A stretch of DNA of 64,000 bases from Gracilariopsis chorda (Eukaryota; Rhodophyta; Florideophyceae; Gracilariales; Gracilariaceae): NCBI GenBank assembly GCA_003194525.1, contig NBIV01000009.1, forward strand, positions 434,001-498,000, read 5' to 3'. The translations under genes were made by a program, and so were the position numbers. This document shows, piece after piece, positions 62,745 through 64,000 of the stretch. Under the pieces are notes generated by a model that saw only the letters and a list, made by a program, of their open reading frames with translations, was not told where the DNA came from and searched no databases. Within the stretch, counting starts at the first letter, position 1. The number at the start of each line of letters is the position of its first letter.

Positions 62745-63900
62745 CTCCTAACAAAAGCTAGCAACTTCTGTGGCCATGGCCACTGGCGGACCATCTCCGC
62801 CAAAGTGCTACCTCTTTCTGCTGGAGCAGGAAGCTCGCGTCTCCTAGAATTTGTCCGCTTGGCACAGCGTAGCACAAAGTGCTCAACACTGCTGGTAGCG
62901 AGTGTGCTGCAATCGCATTGTGACGGTTTTCCTTCTGTGTAGGTAGCAACAGGATGAAGCCTTGGAATGTGTCCTACATAGATCTGAGACAGCGTGACTT
63001 CTGCCTTTCGAAACGATATGATGTCCTCTAGCTAGTTGTTCTGGGACTTCATCGATCAAATGACTGCATACAGTACTTCTTTTCTATTGGGAATGTGAAG
63101 AACATGTACAATGGCGGAAATGGTTTCTTATAGTAGGAAGAAATTTTCGACATCATTGCCTTAAGAGCCATTTTGCGAAGCCAAGATACCCTAGCCGAAT
63201 AGAATTGGATCCTGCTCTACGCCTTAAGATTGTCATGTGAAACATCAGGTTTCATGTTCCAGAATAGATATAGTGCAAATTAGTAACAATCATTGGGAGT
63301 GATATGGGCGTACGCGACATAGGTAAAGGGTTAATTGTCAGTCTGAATTGTCTGAGGACGTAATGAGGATTTTCGGATCGAAAGTTGTCGCAAACCTGCT
63401 TGGACGGGGAGGGTAACTTCACTGCAAGTTGAGCCAGCCTTGTGGCAATCCTGTTCACCGCCAGCGATGGTCTGCCTATCTTGCGAATCAATTTTAACGG
63501 AGCAGCTATTGGGAGTAGGATCATACTAGCACTGGCCCTTCACTATACAGAGATTAGCTGCCTTCCTGAAGAGAGAAAGCTTTTACTGAAAGCTCTCCTT
63601 CAGCTTAGTAACAGAAAGCTGTTGACCACAGTAAAGAAGAAGAGGTTCGCTGTTCGAGATGACACCGTGGCTGTCGGAATTCGAGAAGCGAATGCGGAAA
63701 CGCCAAGCTGTCAGTGAAAGAAGGTTAATTGCTGTTCGTTGTTGGAGTACCATTGGTACGTAGTTGTGTTCTGAGATGGATGTACAGCTCCGTGACCCAT
63801 GCTGCAACTACCCCGAAAGCAGCTCCAGGAACAGTATCGAGTGCGGACGTACTTTGCATTCCTCCGACTGAATGGCAACGTACCCTTGTATTGCTCTCTC
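62745..63900 (-). mobile_element. LINE 3' remnant (RNase H tail and Cys-His motif)
   Basis: The minus strand near 62.75-63.04 kb reads E-V-T-L-S-Q-I-Y-V-G-H-I-P-R-L, then S-Q-C-D-C, S-V-E-H-F-V-L-R-C, the C-x-C...E-H-x-x-x-x-C knuckle that follows RNase H in I/R1-type LINEs. Further upstream, G-A-A-F-G-V-V-A near 63.85 kb and N-R-I-A-T-R-L-A-Q-L-A near 63.46 kb may be the RNase H start and its N-E-x-A-D end. Reading frames differ and the spacing is long, so this is a decayed copy. Confidence 0.4.
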
Positions 63901-64000
63901 GAGGAGTGGGCAATATCGAAAGTTCTTAGCGTCATGGGTTGGTGCCGGACAATGCATCTCCTGACTGTAATGAATTAGCTGGCGCTTGGCATCTGAGATG

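Larger units (their letters stand above)
58888..64000. other. Gene-poor region to window end
   Basis: Contains the HORMA promoter, an imperfect inverted repeat with 16-bp arms (59623-59638/59663-59678), an 11-bp-arm hairpin at 61548-61578, a possible micro-ORF at 60661-60798, a LINE remnant at about 62.7-63.9 kb, TAAAGGGTTA at 59732 and 63325, and TACC-N3-GGTA at 63748. No established host gene is recognised. Confidence 0.45.

Noticed and set aside
1-64000. CRISPR arrays, operons, rRNA genes
   Set aside because: No regular repeat-spacer array, no rRNA-like sequence; genes are eukaryotic, singly promoted and partly spliced.

Overview
The window reads as nuclear DNA of a photosynthetic eukaryote, most likely a florideophyte red alga. 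Most genes are compact and intronless. The few introns (seven, in four of about twenty genes) are 80-177 nt with GT-AG ends and TACTAAC/CTGAC-like branch sites. A nuclear CP12 precursor starts M-A-F-V, and a Phe close to the start of the transit peptide is typical of red-type plastids. Nuclear eukaryotic markers (MOT1/BTAF1, DRG2, ADAT2, C1D/Rrp47, SBDS, a HORMA protein) lie beside organelle-service genes (GatB, mitochondrial S6, ArgJ, ThiO). Species assignment is inference.

Layout. 1-3.5 kb: transposon debris, with a fossil Ty3/gypsy RT at the edge and a tRNA-like/SINE-like direct repeat. 3.5-11.7 kb: C1D, then ThiO and an NRAMP transporter divergent from a 425-bp shared promoter, then a Glu/Pro repeat protein. 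11.7-15.1 kb: spacer. 15.1-34.4 kb: gene-dense block with MOT1, argJ, ADAT2, thioredoxin reductase, S6, a double-SWIB protein, GatB (three exons), a one-TM plastid candidate and an SBDS-family protein. Two MITE-like elements sit in promoters here. 36.5-44.5 kb: tandem-UBL protein, a Tat-signal methyltransferase, DRG2 (two exons), CP12 (two exons) and a C2H2 zinc-finger protein. 44.5-54 kb: gene-poor, with LINE, possible copia and Tc1/mariner remnants, a third MITE-like element and a dense array of tiny hairpins. 54-58.9 kb: an APH-fold phosphotransferase-like protein and a four-exon HORMA protein. 58.9-64 kb: gene-poor, with a LINE remnant and one possible micro-ORF.

How the genes relate. No operon-like pathway is present. 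The themes are organelle upkeep (GatB, S6, CP12, ArgJ, ThiO, a probable lumenal methyltransferase, SWIB) and RNA/translation/chromatin housekeeping (C1D, SBDS, ADAT2, DRG2, MOT1, HORMA).

Most unusual signals. (1) The gapped palindrome TACC-N3-GGTA occurs 16 times, against about one expected by chance, almost only between genes and in two places as 9-bp-phased overlapping triplets; a related 10-mer TAACCCTTTA occurs seven times. (2) Large near-perfect palindromes (75, 66 and 32 bp) with almost no loop lie in promoters. (3) A 1.2-kb cluster of 12-nt CC-N2/N4/N2-GG hairpins lies near 52 kb. Several upstream in-frame extensions begin at non-ATG codons, so I used the first supported ATG.
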